Translations under genes and position numbers: made by a program
In this document: one piece after another, positions 31,308 to 39,954 of the stretch
How the letters are laid out: every line of letters begins with the position of its first letter
How positions within the stretch are numbered: the stretch's first letter is position 1
Assembly: GCA_041390145.1 (NCBI GenBank)
Contig: JAWKQM010000002.1
Span: forward strand, 62,001 to 126,000
DNA length: 64,000 bases
Reading direction: 5' to 3'
Origin: Gemmatimonadales bacterium
GTDB lineage: Bacteria > Gemmatimonadota > Gemmatimonadetes > Gemmatimonadales > GWC2-71-9
Notes under the pieces: model-generated
What the model was told of the DNA's origin: nothing
The model's input: the letters and a program-made list of their open reading frames with translations, nothing else
Databases searched by the model: none

Positions 31308-32870
31308 ATGGACTCCCAAGACCTCCTCGCAGGCCTGCTGACCGTCGCCGTAGGCGCCATCTCCGGCGGGCTCACCAATGCGGTCGCCATCTGGATGCTC
31401 TTTCACCCCTACGAGCAGCGCGGCCGCTGGCCGTTGCGGTTTCACGGCGCAATCCCCAAGAACAAGGCGCGGCTGGCCAAGAGCATCGGCAAGACGGTCG
31501 GCGAAAAGCTCCTCACGCCCGCCGATCTCTCGCAGCGACTCTCCGCCCCCGAAGTCCGGGCGGCCTTTGACGGCGCGCTGAGCGGGTTTCTCGACGAGCT
31601 CCTGGAACAGGAACGGGGGCCGCTGATCGACCTGATCCCCGCCTCGATGGCGAGTGATCTCGATCGATGGATCGACCAGATCGGGGACCGGGTGGCGGAC
31701 GATCTGGCGGTTTACATGGCCAGCCCCGCGTTCGAGGCGCAGGCCGAGCGCTGGATGACCCACTGGAGGGTCGAATACGGAGATCGTCCGATCGGGGAAT
31801 TGCTCACCACCGACCGCCGGGAGGCGTTCGAGGAACGAGTGGACGGCTGGCTGCGCCAGTTCACGGAAGGCGAGGATCTCGAAGGCGCCCTCCGGCATTT
31901 TGTCGACGTGCAGCTGGAGCGGCTGGGGAAAGACGATCAACCGCTGATCGACCGGTTGCCGCCTGGACTGGTCGGGACGCTCGAGGCGTCGATCAGCGAT
32001 TACCTCCCGGTGGCGATCGAGCGCATCGGCGCGGTGCTCGCCAACCCTGACTCGAAGGGGAAGATCCACCTGGCGCTCCGCACCGCGTTCGACCGTGCCG
32101 TGCGCGACCTGCTCCTGCACGAGCGCCTGCTGGCCAAACTCGTCGTAACCGACCAGACGTTCACCCGACTCCTCGACGGCCTCGAGCGCGAGGGGTTCGA
32201 GCGCTTTGCCGAATCCCTCTCCACCCCCGAAATGCGCGGGCAACTGACGCGGGCCGTGAATGACGGTCTCGAGAGCTTCTGGCGCATCCCGCTTCGCGAT
32301 CGCCTGGCAGGGATGGGCGCCGAGAAGCAGGCCGCGCTGGCCGGCACGCTTGGCGACTGGCTGGTAAAGGTCGCGCGCGACGACACCACGCGAACGGTGG
32401 CGCGCCGTGCGGTGGGGCGCCTCCTCGACACCACCCAGCGCCGCACCTGGAACGATCTGCTCGGCGCGGTGCCGCCAGCGCGGGTGGCGCGATTCGTCGC
32501 CGAGGCGGCCGGGGGGCCGGACGGCAGACGGTGGGTTGCCAACACGGCGCGCGGTGCGCTCCGTGCGCTCTTGCGTCGTCCCCTCGGGCGGCCCTCGGTC
32601 TGGCTCGGTCCGGAGGCGACCGCACGGGCGCGGACCAGCATCCTGAACGCGGCATGGGGCTGGACCGAGCGGCAGGTGCCCCGCGTCGTCGCCCAGTTCA
32701 AAGTGCAGGAAATGGTGGAACAGAAGGTGCTCGGGTTCTCGACACAGCGGATGGAGGAAATCATCCGCAACGTGACACAGCGCGAACTCACCCTCATCGT
32801 CCGGCTCGGCTATGTCCTCGGCGCGTTGGTGGGCTTGATCGCCTTTGGAATCAACCAGGCGCTGCGGTAG
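31308..32870 (+). CDS. DUF445 family membrane-associated protein
   Basis: The protein has 520 residues. The N-terminus 'AVGAISGGLTNAVAIWMLFHPYE' is the DUF445/YheB signature (GxxTN.xA...LF.P), followed by 'GAIPKNKARLAKSIGKTVGEKLLT'. Long amphipathic helices fill the middle, and a second hydrophobic helix closes the chain (LTLIVRLGYVLGALVGLIAF). The function of the family is not established; it is often near envelope or sporulation genes. TATACT lies five bases before the ATG and there is no Shine-Dalgarno, which fits a leaderless start. Confidence 0.85.
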   Translation: MDSQDLLAGLLTVAVGAISGGLTNAVAIWMLFHPYEQRGRWPLRFHGAIPKNKARLAKSIGKTVGEKLLTPADLSQRLSAPEVRAAFDGALSGFLDELLEQERGPLIDLIPASMASDLDRWIDQIGDRVADDLAVYMASPAFEAQAERWMTHWRVEYGDRPIGELLTTDRREAFEERVDGWLRQFTEGEDLEGALRHFVDVQLERLGKDDQPLIDRLPPGLVGTLEASISDYLPVAIERIGAVLANPDSKGKIHLALRTAFDRAVRDLLLHERLLAKLVVTDQTFTRLLDGLEREGFERFAESLSTPEMRGQLTRAVNDGLESFWRIPLRDRLAGMGAEKQAALAGTLGDWLVKVARDDTTRTVARRAVGRLLDTTQRRTWNDLLGAVPPARVARFVAEAAGGPDGRRWVANTARGALRALLRRPLGRPSVWLGPEATARARTSILNAAWGWTERQVPRVVAQFKVQEMVEQKVLGFSTQRMEEIIRNVTQRELTLIVRLGYVLGALVGLIAFGINQALR

Positions 32871-32980
32871 TCCGCTTCCGGTACCGGGCGCGTCCGGAGG
32901 ATGACGCGGCATGGCCCGCTCCCCCTACCGTGAGGCAGCGGGGGCGCGGTGCCTCCCGACTCATCACGCCGGAGGGGCGC

Positions 32981-33238
32981 ATGGGACTGATGCCGGAGCC
33001 ACGGGAGCTGGAAGCAGACATCGAGAAGGCGGCACAGGTGGCCGACGGGCTGGCCGAGGCAGTGGGGAAGGGGCCACGACACGCCACCGCGGCGGCTCGC
33101 AGGCTGACGGACGAGGAGTTGACCCTGGGCCTCGCCTTCCTGGCCCGTGTCATGGAAATCGCGGCGATGTCCTCGCGTGCGCTCGCCGATGTCGAGCGCG
33201 AACGGCAGCGCGCGGGGGCGCGGCTGCGGCTGAACTAG
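32981..33238 (+). CDS. Hypothetical protein, 85 residues
   Basis: A small charged helical protein (MGLMPEPRELEADIEKAAQ... ending RAGARLRLN). GGAGG at 32971-32975 stands five bases before the ATG, a strong ribosome site that supports the start. There is no membrane segment or known motif. It overlaps the metalloprotease gene by four bases tail to tail. In the longer open frame upstream (from 32531) the text is an arginine/alanine-rich shadow of the DUF445 gene and is not used. Confidence 0.6.
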   Translation: MGLMPEPRELEADIEKAAQVADGLAEAVGKGPRHATAAARRLTDEELTLGLAFLARVMEIAAMSSRALADVERERQRAGARLRLN

Positions 33239-34440
33239 GGGAGGGAGTTCCAGCCGGCCCACGCGACCGGGGCAATGACCACCCGCGTCCCGGGATGGCC
33301 AGCGACATCCATCGCATCCACTGTGGTGCGATACCCGGCACGAACCCGTGCCCGGAGCCGAGACCCGCTGCCAGCGAGGAATCGATCGGCGGCGCGCTGG
33401 TCGTCCCAGGCGATGAGCCAGACGAGGGCGGGCCCCTCCGGGCTCTGGTACAAGCGATAGCGATCCCCGGCCCAGCCAATCGGAACGGTGGTGCTGACCA
33501 CCTCGGCGCCGGCCAGATCGGCGGACAGCGTCGCAATACCCATCTCCCCCATCACATCCGATTCTCCCGGCGCCGCCCCGACCGTGTCCAGTGGCACCTC
33601 GACCGGCATGTCACGCGCCGCATACCGTTGCGGGTGGAGGACCTGTTCGGTGGAGACGGGGATCGCGTCTCCATACGGCTGGCCGGCGCCCGCGTCATTG
33701 CGCTCGTACCAGCGGACGAACTCCGCCCCTTCGAGGTACGGAAAGATCAATCCCTCCTGCAGCACCCGTGGCGTTTCCGCAAACACCTGCATCGAGCCGC
33801 GGGCACTGATGAGCTGCTCGCGGAAGGTCTCCCAGATCGCGTCATCGTTCAGGAAGTCCTGCCCCGGCGCCATCATCTTCATCGACGCGAGCGTCGCCTG
33901 CCCCTCGAGCATCGCCTGCGCGGCGGCCAGTCGGTCGGAATCGCGACGCTGGTTCATGATTGAATCGAGGGCGAGGTAGTCGTACTGGAGGGCGTGGACC
34001 AGTTCATGGGCCAGGACAAACTTGAACTGGGCCGACTTCACGTCGCTCCCTTCGTACACGAACAGCGTGCCCGAGTCGGGGTCGAAGAATCCCGCCACCT
34101 GTTCCTCATACAGCGCGGTCAGCAGGCGTCGAATGTCGAGGCTGTCCGGCACCTGCCCGAGGAGGCGGTAGACGTCGTGCATGGCGGTCAGGCGCTCGGG
34201 AGGGAGCTCCTCGTTGAGCTTGGTGGAAAGGTAGGTGGCCACCTGCGCGCGCGAACGGACCGCGTAGCGTGGGGGCGCCTTGAAGGGGAGGCCGACAGTC
34301 TGTTCAACGACCGGGCTGAGGCTGTCGACCAGCCGGCCGACCGCGTCGCCCGAACCGCCCGGCGCCTCTCCCCGGCAGGCGGTGAGGGCCGCCGTGCCGA
34401 GGAGCACCGAGACTACAACCCGATGTAGGCGGTATACCAT
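33235..34440 (-). CDS. Secreted zinc metalloprotease-like lipoprotein
   Basis: The protein has 401 residues from the ATG at 34440. The N-terminus 'VVVSVLLGTAALTACRGEA' is a lipoprotein signal with lipobox LTAC. H145-E146-L-V-H149 in 'FVLAHELVHALQYDY' is a zincin HExxH, and Glu179 in 'QAMLEGQATL' sits at a suitable distance to be the third ligand. The rest has no recognised domain. It is probably a gluzincin-type peptidase facing the periplasm or outer surface; the substrate is unknown. Its 5' end overlaps the prepilin peptidase gene by 28 bases, so the two are likely coupled. Confidence 0.8.
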   Translation of the reverse strand: MVYRLHRVVVSVLLGTAALTACRGEAPGGSGDAVGRLVDSLSPVVEQTVGLPFKAPPRYAVRSRAQVATYLSTKLNEELPPERLTAMHDVYRLLGQVPDSLDIRRLLTALYEEQVAGFFDPDSGTLFVYEGSDVKSAQFKFVLAHELVHALQYDYLALDSIMNQRRDSDRLAAAQAMLEGQATLASMKMMAPGQDFLNDDAIWETFREQLISARGSMQVFAETPRVLQEGLIFPYLEGAEFVRWYERNDAGAGQPYGDAIPVSTEQVLHPQRYAARDMPVEVPLDTVGAAPGESDVMGEMGIATLSADLAGAEVVSTTVPIGWAGDRYRLYQSPEGPALVWLIAWDDQRAADRFLAGSGSRLRARVRAGYRTTVDAMDVAGHPGTRVVIAPVAWAGWNSLP

Positions 34441-35183
34441 GCGATGATGGCGGGGCCGGCGATCCAGGTGGCGACGGCGCCGAGAGAGAGGAACACGCCG
34501 AACGGAACGAGTTTCTTCCGGCCGAGCAGGCTCAAGGGGAGGAAGATGAGGGTGCCAAGCAGTGCGCCGAGGAAGATGGTCAGCAGGACGCCCTGCCAGC
34601 CGACGAAGGCGCCGACCATGGCCATCATCTTCACGTCGCCACCTCCCATGGCCTCTTCCTTCAGGATCAGCTGGCCCGCGAAGCCGATCAGCCAGAGGAG
34701 GCCGAAGCCGGTGGCGGCACCGATCAAGGCGGGGAGGAGCGTCGAGATACCGCCCACCAAGCCAAAGAGGAGCCCGATGACCAACCCACCCCAGGTGAAC
34801 TCGTCGGGGATGATGTACTCGCGCGCATCTGTCAGCGCGATGCCAAGGAGGATCGTGAAGAAGAGCGCGCCCCGGAGCCCTTCGATCTCGAGGGGGTAGG
34901 CCCACGCCATTGCCGCCCAGATGCCGGCGGTCAGCAGTTCCACGCCGGGATACATCGGCGAAATCGGCAGTCCGCAGCCCCGGCACTTGCCGCGGAGCAG
35001 CAGCCAGGAAACGACCGGAATGTTGTCGTACCAGGCGATGGGCTTCTCGCAGCGCGGGCACCGGGAGCGCGGCCGGATGACCGAAAGCTCCGCGGGCCAG
35101 CGGGTGATGCAGACGTTCAGGAAGCTCCCGACCATGAGGCCGAAGATCCCGGCGATGATCGTCACCAGCATTTCAAGCGTCAC
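34413..35183 (-). CDS. pilD: Prepilin leader peptidase/N-methyltransferase
   Basis: This 256-residue membrane protein has the A24A layout: an N-terminal domain with the two CxxC pairs (CPRCEKPIAWYD...CRGCG), then about seven helices with both catalytic Asp motifs, 'LTDAREYIIPDEF' and 'GGGDVKMMAMVGAF'. It cleaves type IV pilin and type II secretion pseudopilin leaders and methylates the new N-terminus. No pilin genes are in the window, so its substrates are elsewhere. Confidence 0.95.
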   Translation of the reverse strand: MTLEMLVTIIAGIFGLMVGSFLNVCITRWPAELSVIRPRSRCPRCEKPIAWYDNIPVVSWLLLRGKCRGCGLPISPMYPGVELLTAGIWAAMAWAYPLEIEGLRGALFFTILLGIALTDAREYIIPDEFTWGGLVIGLLFGLVGGISTLLPALIGAATGFGLLWLIGFAGQLILKEEAMGGGDVKMMAMVGAFVGWQGVLLTIFLGALLGTLIFLPLSLLGRKKLVPFGVFLSLGAVATWIAGPAIIAWYTAYIGL

Positions 35184-35937
35184 GCCGCACCTCGTAGAGG
35201 AGGATTCCCGCCGCCACCGCCACGTTCAGGGACTCCACGCCCCCCGCGAGGGGGATGGCCAGCCGACGACTTGCTTCCCGCTCGACCTCCGGACGGATGC
35301 CGGCGCCCTCGTTGCCGAGGACCAGGGCCACGGGCGCCGTCAACCGCTGACCGCCCGGGCGTTCACCGCTGCTGTCCGTTACCCAGAGCGCCGCGCCGAC
35401 ACGCTTGGCCCAGGCGAAGCACTCGCCGTCGGTGGCGGAGACGGCCGGCAACCGGAAGAGCGCCCCCATCGCCCCGCGCACCACCTTCGGGTTGGTCAGC
35501 TCCGCGGTGCCTTTCAAGGCAATCATCCCGCTGGCGCCCAGCCCGAGGGCCGTCCGCGCGATGGCGCCGACATTCCCGGGATCCTGCACGCCGTCGAGGA
35601 CCACCACCACGTCGCCCGCACCCGGCGTCAGGCGGTCGAGACTCCACGTCGGCGGCTCGAAGACGGCAATGACGCCCTGCGGGTGTTCCGTGTCAGCGAG
35701 CTCGGCGAGGGCGCGGTCGTCCATCTCCACCAGCGGCACCCCGGCGGCCGCCAGCGCGGTTTTGAGGGCCGCCCCCCGTGGAGTAGTTTCCAGCGCAGGT
35801 GACACCGCGGCGTGCCGGAGCACGACCCGCGCGCCGAGCGCCTCCTCGACCAGCCGGACCCCCTCCGCCAGTGCCAGTCCACGGCGCTCGCGGCCGCGGC
35901 GGAGGCGAAGATCACGAATCAAGGTCTCGACACCGGC
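35173..35937 (-). CDS. SpoU/TrmH-family RNA 2'-O-methyltransferase
   Basis: The protein has 254 residues from a GTG at 35937, chosen because AGGAG stands seven bases upstream. After an N-terminal substrate-binding domain ('LAEGVRLVEEAL', 'HPQGVIAVFE') come the three SpoU motifs: 'DPGNVGAIARTALGLGASG', 'LVLGNEGAGI' and 'SLNVAVAAGILLYEV'. It methylates ribose 2'-OH in rRNA or tRNA; RlmB-like 23S modification is the nearest assignment but the target is not certain. Its stop region overlaps pilD by 11 bases. The start is only 27 bases from that of divergent thiD. Confidence 0.9.
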   Translation of the reverse strand, partial: AGVETLIRDLRLRRGRERRGLALAEGVRLVEEALGARVVLRHAAVSPALETTPRGAALKTALAAAGVPLVEMDDRALAELADTEHPQGVIAVFEPPTWSLDRLTPGAGDVVVVLDGVQDPGNVGAIARTALGLGASGMIALKGTAELTNPKVVRGAMGALFRLPAVSATDGECFAWAKRVGAALWVTDSSGERPGGQRLTAPVALVLGNEGAGIRPEVEREASRRLAIPLAGGVESLNVAVAAGILLYEVRRDA

Positions 35938-35964
35938 CACGGCCACACTCCTGACGGGTAATTG

Positions 35965-36741
35965 ATGCAGATCGCGTTGACCATCGCCGGATCCGACTCG
36001 GGAGGCGGGGCCGGCATCCAGGCCGACCTCAAGACCTTCCACCAGTTTGGCGTGTACGGCACCTCGGTCATTGTCGCGCTGACCGCGCAGAATACTCGCG
36101 GCGTGCGTTCTGTGCACGCCATCCCGGCGGACATGGTCGGTCAGCAACTGGCCGCCCTCGCGGAAGACCTTCCTCCCGCCGCCCTCAAGACCGGCATGCT
36201 CGCGAGCCCCGCACTGGTCCGGCAGGTGGCGGACGCGATTCGCGGCTACGGCTGGTCCCGGCTCGTCGTCGATCCGGTCATGGTGGCCACGTCGGGGGAC
36301 CGACTGCTCGATGTCGAAGCCGAGGCGGTCGTTCGCGAATCGCTGGTGCCCCTCGCGACCGTGGTCACACCGAACCTGGAGGAAGCGGCCATCCTCGCTG
36401 AGATGCGCGTGGAGGACGTGCCCTCAATGGAGCGGGCCGGGCGTCGGATTCTCAGCTTTGGCGCCGAGGCGGTACTCGTCAAAGGCGGCCACCTGACGTC
36501 GACGACGCTGCTGGACCTGCTGGTGACCCCGGCCGGCACCCGACGCTTCGAGCATCCGCGCATCGAAACCACCTCCACCCATGGCACCGGCTGCACCCTC
36601 TCCGCCGCCATCACGGCCGGACTGGCGCTCGGACGGCCGCTGGAGGCGGCGGTGTCCGACGGCATCGACTATGTCCAGCGTGCGCTGCTGGCCGCTCCGG
36701 GCCTCGGCGGCGGCCACGGACCGCTGAACCACCGCGTCTAG
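35965..36741 (+). CDS. thiD: Hydroxymethylpyrimidine/phosphomethylpyrimidine kinase
   Basis: This 258-residue ribokinase-fold protein has 'ALTIAGSDSGGGAGIQADLKTF' at the start, 'TAQNTRGV', 'VVDPVMVATSGDRLL', 'TPNLEEAAIL' and the anion-hole motif 'THGTGCTLSAAITAGLA'. It phosphorylates HMP and HMP-P for thiamine synthesis. The ATG at 35965 has no clear Shine-Dalgarno. Other thi genes are not in the window. Its 3' end overlaps the purine phosphorylase gene by four bases. Confidence 0.96.
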   Translation: MQIALTIAGSDSGGGAGIQADLKTFHQFGVYGTSVIVALTAQNTRGVRSVHAIPADMVGQQLAALAEDLPPAALKTGMLASPALVRQVADAIRGYGWSRLVVDPVMVATSGDRLLDVEAEAVVRESLVPLATVVTPNLEEAAILAEMRVEDVPSMERAGRRILSFGAEAVLVKGGHLTSTTLLDLLVTPAGTRRFEHPRIETTSTHGTGCTLSAAITAGLALGRPLEAAVSDGIDYVQRALLAAPGLGGGHGPLNHRV

Positions 36742-37550
36742 AGCCGCGCCACAATCCCCTCGATCAAGTCGCCCAGCCGCTGCCCAACCTGTGCCGCAGT
36801 CTCCATGACCTCCGCATGGCTGAGCTTGGCGTCCGACACGCCGGCGGCCGCGTTGGTGACAGTGGAGATTCCGAGGCAGCGCATGCCCCGGGCGTTCGCC
36901 ACAATCACCTCCGGCACCGTGCTCATCCCGACGGCGTCGGCGCCGAGGGTCCGCAGCATCCGGATCTCGGCCGGCGTCTCGTAGCTCGGCCCTGACAGCG
37001 CGGCGTAGACCCCCTGCTCGAGCGGCGTTCCCTGTTCGCGCGCCACGTCGAGCGCAATTGCGCGGAGGGCCGGGTCGTAGGCGGCGGACATGTCGGGAAA
37101 CCGCTGCTCTCCTGCCAGCACCGGTCCGGTCAACGGATTCTGGCCGGTCAGGTTCAGATGATCAGTGATCAGCATGAGCGTCCCCGGCTGAAAGGTGGCC
37201 CTCACCCCCCCTGCCGCGTTCGTCACCATGAACGTCGTGACACCAAGCTCGGCCACGAGGCGCGCCGGCAGCGCCGCCACATCGGCGGCGTGGCCCTCAT
37301 ACAGATGAAACCGGCCACTCTGCGCAATGACCGAACGACCGGCGAGCGTGCCCACCACCAGTTCACCCGAGTGGCCCTGCACCGTCGGCACGTGGAAGCC
37401 TGGAATTTCGACGTAGGGAATACGCACCGCATCGGTCAGCCGATCCGCCAAGCCACCGAGCCCGGACCCGAGCACGACCGCAACCTCCGGCGCGCGGTTT
37501 CCGAGCCGATCTCGGACCGCCGCGACCGTGGCGGCCAGCGCGGCGGCCAT
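36738..37550 (-). CDS. Purine nucleoside phosphorylase (trimeric type)
   Basis: The protein has 270 residues from the ATG at 37550, overlapping the transporter stop (TGATG). Features of the trimeric PNP family: 'VVLGSGLGGLAD' (phosphate loop), 'VQGHSGELVVG', 'GRFHLYEGH', 'VTNAAGGVR.TFQPG', 'SGPSYETPAEIRMLRTLGADAVGMSTVPEV' and 'SHAEVMETA'. The last text carries the catalytic Asn-region variant 'TVTNAAAG', with Asn as in guanosine/inosine-specific enzymes. It splits inosine and guanosine (and deoxy forms) with phosphate. It is the last gene of the salvage operon. Confidence 0.95.
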   Translation of the reverse strand: MAAALAATVAAVRDRLGNRAPEVAVVLGSGLGGLADRLTDAVRIPYVEIPGFHVPTVQGHSGELVVGTLAGRSVIAQSGRFHLYEGHAADVAALPARLVAELGVTTFMVTNAAGGVRATFQPGTLMLITDHLNLTGQNPLTGPVLAGEQRFPDMSAAYDPALRAIALDVAREQGTPLEQGVYAALSGPSYETPAEIRMLRTLGADAVGMSTVPEVIVANARGMRCLGISTVTNAAAGVSDAKLSHAEVMETAAQVGQRLGDLIEGIVARL

Positions 37551-38932
37551 CAGACCAGCATCCCGGCCAGCGCCGCCGACATGAACGCGGCCAGGTTGCC
37601 CGCGATCATGGCACGGAGCCCCAGCTTGGCAAGTTCCCCCCGGCGCTCCGGGGCCAGGCCGCCGATGCCGCCGATCTGTATGGCGATCGACGAGAAGTTG
37701 GCGAAGCCGAGCAGCGCGTAGGTGGTGATGACGGCGCTCCTCGGCGCAAGCACAATGCCGCTGCCGAGGTCGCTGGCAAACTGGGCGTAGGCGACGAACT
37801 CGTTCAGCGACGTCTTGATCCCGATCAGTCCGCCGACATAGGTGCTGTCGGCCCAAGGGACGCCCATGACCCAGGTGAGGGGCCGCAGCAGCTGCCCCAG
37901 CAGGTACTGGAGGCTGAGCGGCGTTCCGGTGAGGTGCAGGACGGACGACCCGAACCACTGCAGCCCGAAATTGAGCATCGCCACCAGCGCGACGAACGCC
38001 ATGAGCATCGCGGCGACGTTGATGGCCAGCTGCACGCCCTGGGCGGCGCCACCGGCCGCCGCATCGATCACGTTCGACTCGGTCCGCTCGATCTCCATCT
38101 TGAGCGTGCCCTTGGTGAGTGGCTCGCCAATCTCCGGGCGGATGATCTTGGAAAGGATGAGGCCGGCCGGGGCGTTCATGACACTCGCGGCGAGCAGGTG
38201 CGCCGCGATGTTCGGGAAGGTCCCCTGCAGCATCCCGACGTACGCGGCCAGCACGCCGCCAGCGACCGTCGCAAAGCCACCCACCATGACGGTGTTGAGC
38301 TCGGAGGTGGTGAACGTCTTCACGAACGGCTTGATGAGCAGCGGGGCCTCGGTCTGTCCGAGGAAAATATTGCCGGCCGCGGAGAGCGTTTCCGCACCCG
38401 ACGTGCCCAGCGTTTTCTGCATGACCCATGCAATGCCCTTGACCACCACCTGCATGATGCCGAGGTAATAGAGCACGGACATCAGCGACGAAAAGAAGAT
38501 GATCGTCGGCAGGACATTGAACGCGAAGAAGGCCCCGGTATTGGCCACGAAGCCTGCCGTGGCATCCAGGCTGCCGCCGGGTCCGGGCAGGCCGACCGGT
38601 ACCGTCGACTGCACGAGGTTCCCAAAGACGAACCGGGCGCCCTGTTCCTGGAACCCAAGCAGCCCGGTAATGGCCCGGCCGGCGAAGTTGAACACCATCT
38701 TCCCGGTGCTCGTCTTGAGGACCAGGAACCCGAACGATGCCTGCAGGGCCAGCCCGCTGGCCACCAGCCGCCAGTCGATCTTCTTCCGGTCGTAGGACAG
38801 CAGCACCGCCAGCCCGATCATCGTGGCGATCCCCACCAGGCCCATCAACCGGCTGGCCAGCGGCGTGTCCAGCCCGGCTTGTGCGGCACCCAACCGCTCC
38901 GCCGCGCTCTGCACCAGCAGCAGCGCGCTCAC
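37550..38932 (-). CDS. Concentrative nucleoside transporter (CNT/NupC family)
   Basis: This 460-residue protein has about 10-12 hydrophobic segments and CNT motifs: 'TIIFFSSLMSVLYYLGIMQ', 'GQTEAPLLIKPF' (the family's conserved Q.E.P), 'ELNTVMVGGFATVAGGVL', 'SVMNAPAGLILSKI', 'GIKTSLNEFVAY' and 'LLGFANFSSIAIQIGG'. It would import nucleosides with Na+ or H+ across the inner membrane. It is longer than E. coli NupC (400) by about 50 N-terminal residues. Its GTG start overlaps the adenosine deaminase stop as GTGA, with GAGG seven bases before it. Confidence 0.95.
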   Translation of the reverse strand: MSALLLVQSAAERLGAAQAGLDTPLASRLMGLVGIATMIGLAVLLSYDRKKIDWRLVASGLALQASFGFLVLKTSTGKMVFNFAGRAITGLLGFQEQGARFVFGNLVQSTVPVGLPGPGGSLDATAGFVANTGAFFAFNVLPTIIFFSSLMSVLYYLGIMQVVVKGIAWVMQKTLGTSGAETLSAAGNIFLGQTEAPLLIKPFVKTFTTSELNTVMVGGFATVAGGVLAAYVGMLQGTFPNIAAHLLAASVMNAPAGLILSKIIRPEIGEPLTKGTLKMEIERTESNVIDAAAGGAAQGVQLAINVAAMLMAFVALVAMLNFGLQWFGSSVLHLTGTPLSLQYLLGQLLRPLTWVMGVPWADSTYVGGLIGIKTSLNEFVAYAQFASDLGSGIVLAPRSAVITTYALLGFANFSSIAIQIGGIGGLAPERRGELAKLGLRAMIAGNLAAFMSAALAGMLV

Positions 38933-39954
38933 CGGATTGCCTCGAGCTCGGCGCCGACTTCGGCGAGCAGTGCTTGCCGGTCCGGCCAGGGCAGAAAGGA
39001 GGAGGTGCAGGCGTTCAGGATCATCCGATCAATCTCCGCGCGGGAGAAGCCAAGCTCGGTGTGGGCCAGCCAGTATTCGCGTGACAACGACGTCCCACTC
39101 ATCAGCCAGCTGTCGGTACAGAGCGTCACGTTGAGGCCGGCATCGAAATACCGCCGAACCGGGTGGTCCGCGATCCTCGGCACGGCGCGGGTCTGCAAGT
39201 TGCTGCTGAGGTTGGTCTCGATCAGGATGCGGCGGTCGCGCACATAGTCCTGCAACGCCGGATCCTCGGCGAGCCTGGTTCCGTGTCCCAGCCGATTGGC
39301 GTGGCAGACCCAGATCGCCTCGGCCACCGACTCGGCCCCGGCCGCCTCGCCGGCGTGCACCGTGATCCCAAGCCCCCCCACCAGCGCGGCGTCGAAGGCG
39401 GCGCGATGCACCCCGGGGAGACGGCCCGCCTCCCCACCAGCCAGATCAAACCCGATCACTCCGTGCGCGCGGTTGGCCACCGATCGGTCGGCGATACGCA
39501 GCGACGTCTCCGGATCGTAATGACGGAGCGAACAGTTGATGATGCCGACCCGCACCCCGAAATCTCGCGCTCCCCGCGAGAGCCCGCGCCACTCTGCCGC
39601 GATCACCTCGTCGAGCGAGAGTCCATTCCGCGTGCTGAGTTCGGGGCAGTAGCGGACCTCGAGAAGCCGGAGGTTGTCGGCCGCCGCATCCTCGACCATC
39701 TCGTACGCGACGCGCTCGAGCGCCTCGGGCGTCTGCAGCAGGGCAATGGTGACATCGAACCGCCGCAGGTAGTCCTCGAGGTCGCCCGCGTCGTCCACGA
39801 GCATGTAGCGGCGCAACTGGTCGGGATCCCGCGTCGGAAGCTCGACCCCCGCCGTCGCGGCGAGCTCGACCATCGTCGTGGGACGCAGCGAGCCGTCGAG
39901 GTGGACATGCAGCTCGGCCTTGGGCAGCCGGCGAATGATCTCAGGTGTCAGCAT
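38929..39954 (-). CDS. add: Adenosine deaminase
   Basis: The protein has 341 residues from the ATG at 39954 (MLTPEIIRRLPKAELHVHLDGSL); a GTG at 39963 is an alternative. Zinc and substrate residues are in place: HVH in 'AELHVHLDGSLRP', 'TVHAGEA', 'NRLGHGTRL' and the Asp in 'LCTDSWLMSG'. The last motif is usually '(N/S)TDDP', so the D-D to D-S change is notable and could mark a 6-aminodeoxyfutalosine or adenine-type specificity. Operon context with PNP and CNT supports adenosine to inosine. It overlaps the 80-residue unknown by 14 bases. Confidence 0.9.
   Translation of the reverse strand: MLTPEIIRRLPKAELHVHLDGSLRPTTMVELAATAGVELPTRDPDQLRRYMLVDDAGDLEDYLRRFDVTIALLQTPEALERVAYEMVEDAAADNLRLLEVRYCPELSTRNGLSLDEVIAAEWRGLSRGARDFGVRVGIINCSLRHYDPETSLRIADRSVANRAHGVIGFDLAGGEAGRLPGVHRAAFDAALVGGLGITVHAGEAAGAESVAEAIWVCHANRLGHGTRLAEDPALQDYVRDRRILIETNLSSNLQTRAVPRIADHPVRRYFDAGLNVTLCTDSWLMSGTSLSREYWLAHTELGFSRAEIDRMILNACTSSFLPWPDRQALLAEVGAELEAIR

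Noticed and set aside
34441..35061. Open frame extending the metalloprotease to 608 residues
   Set aside because: The extra text is an out-of-frame reading of the prepilin peptidase gene with His/Arg/Pro-rich composition. The lipoprotein signal begins at 34440.
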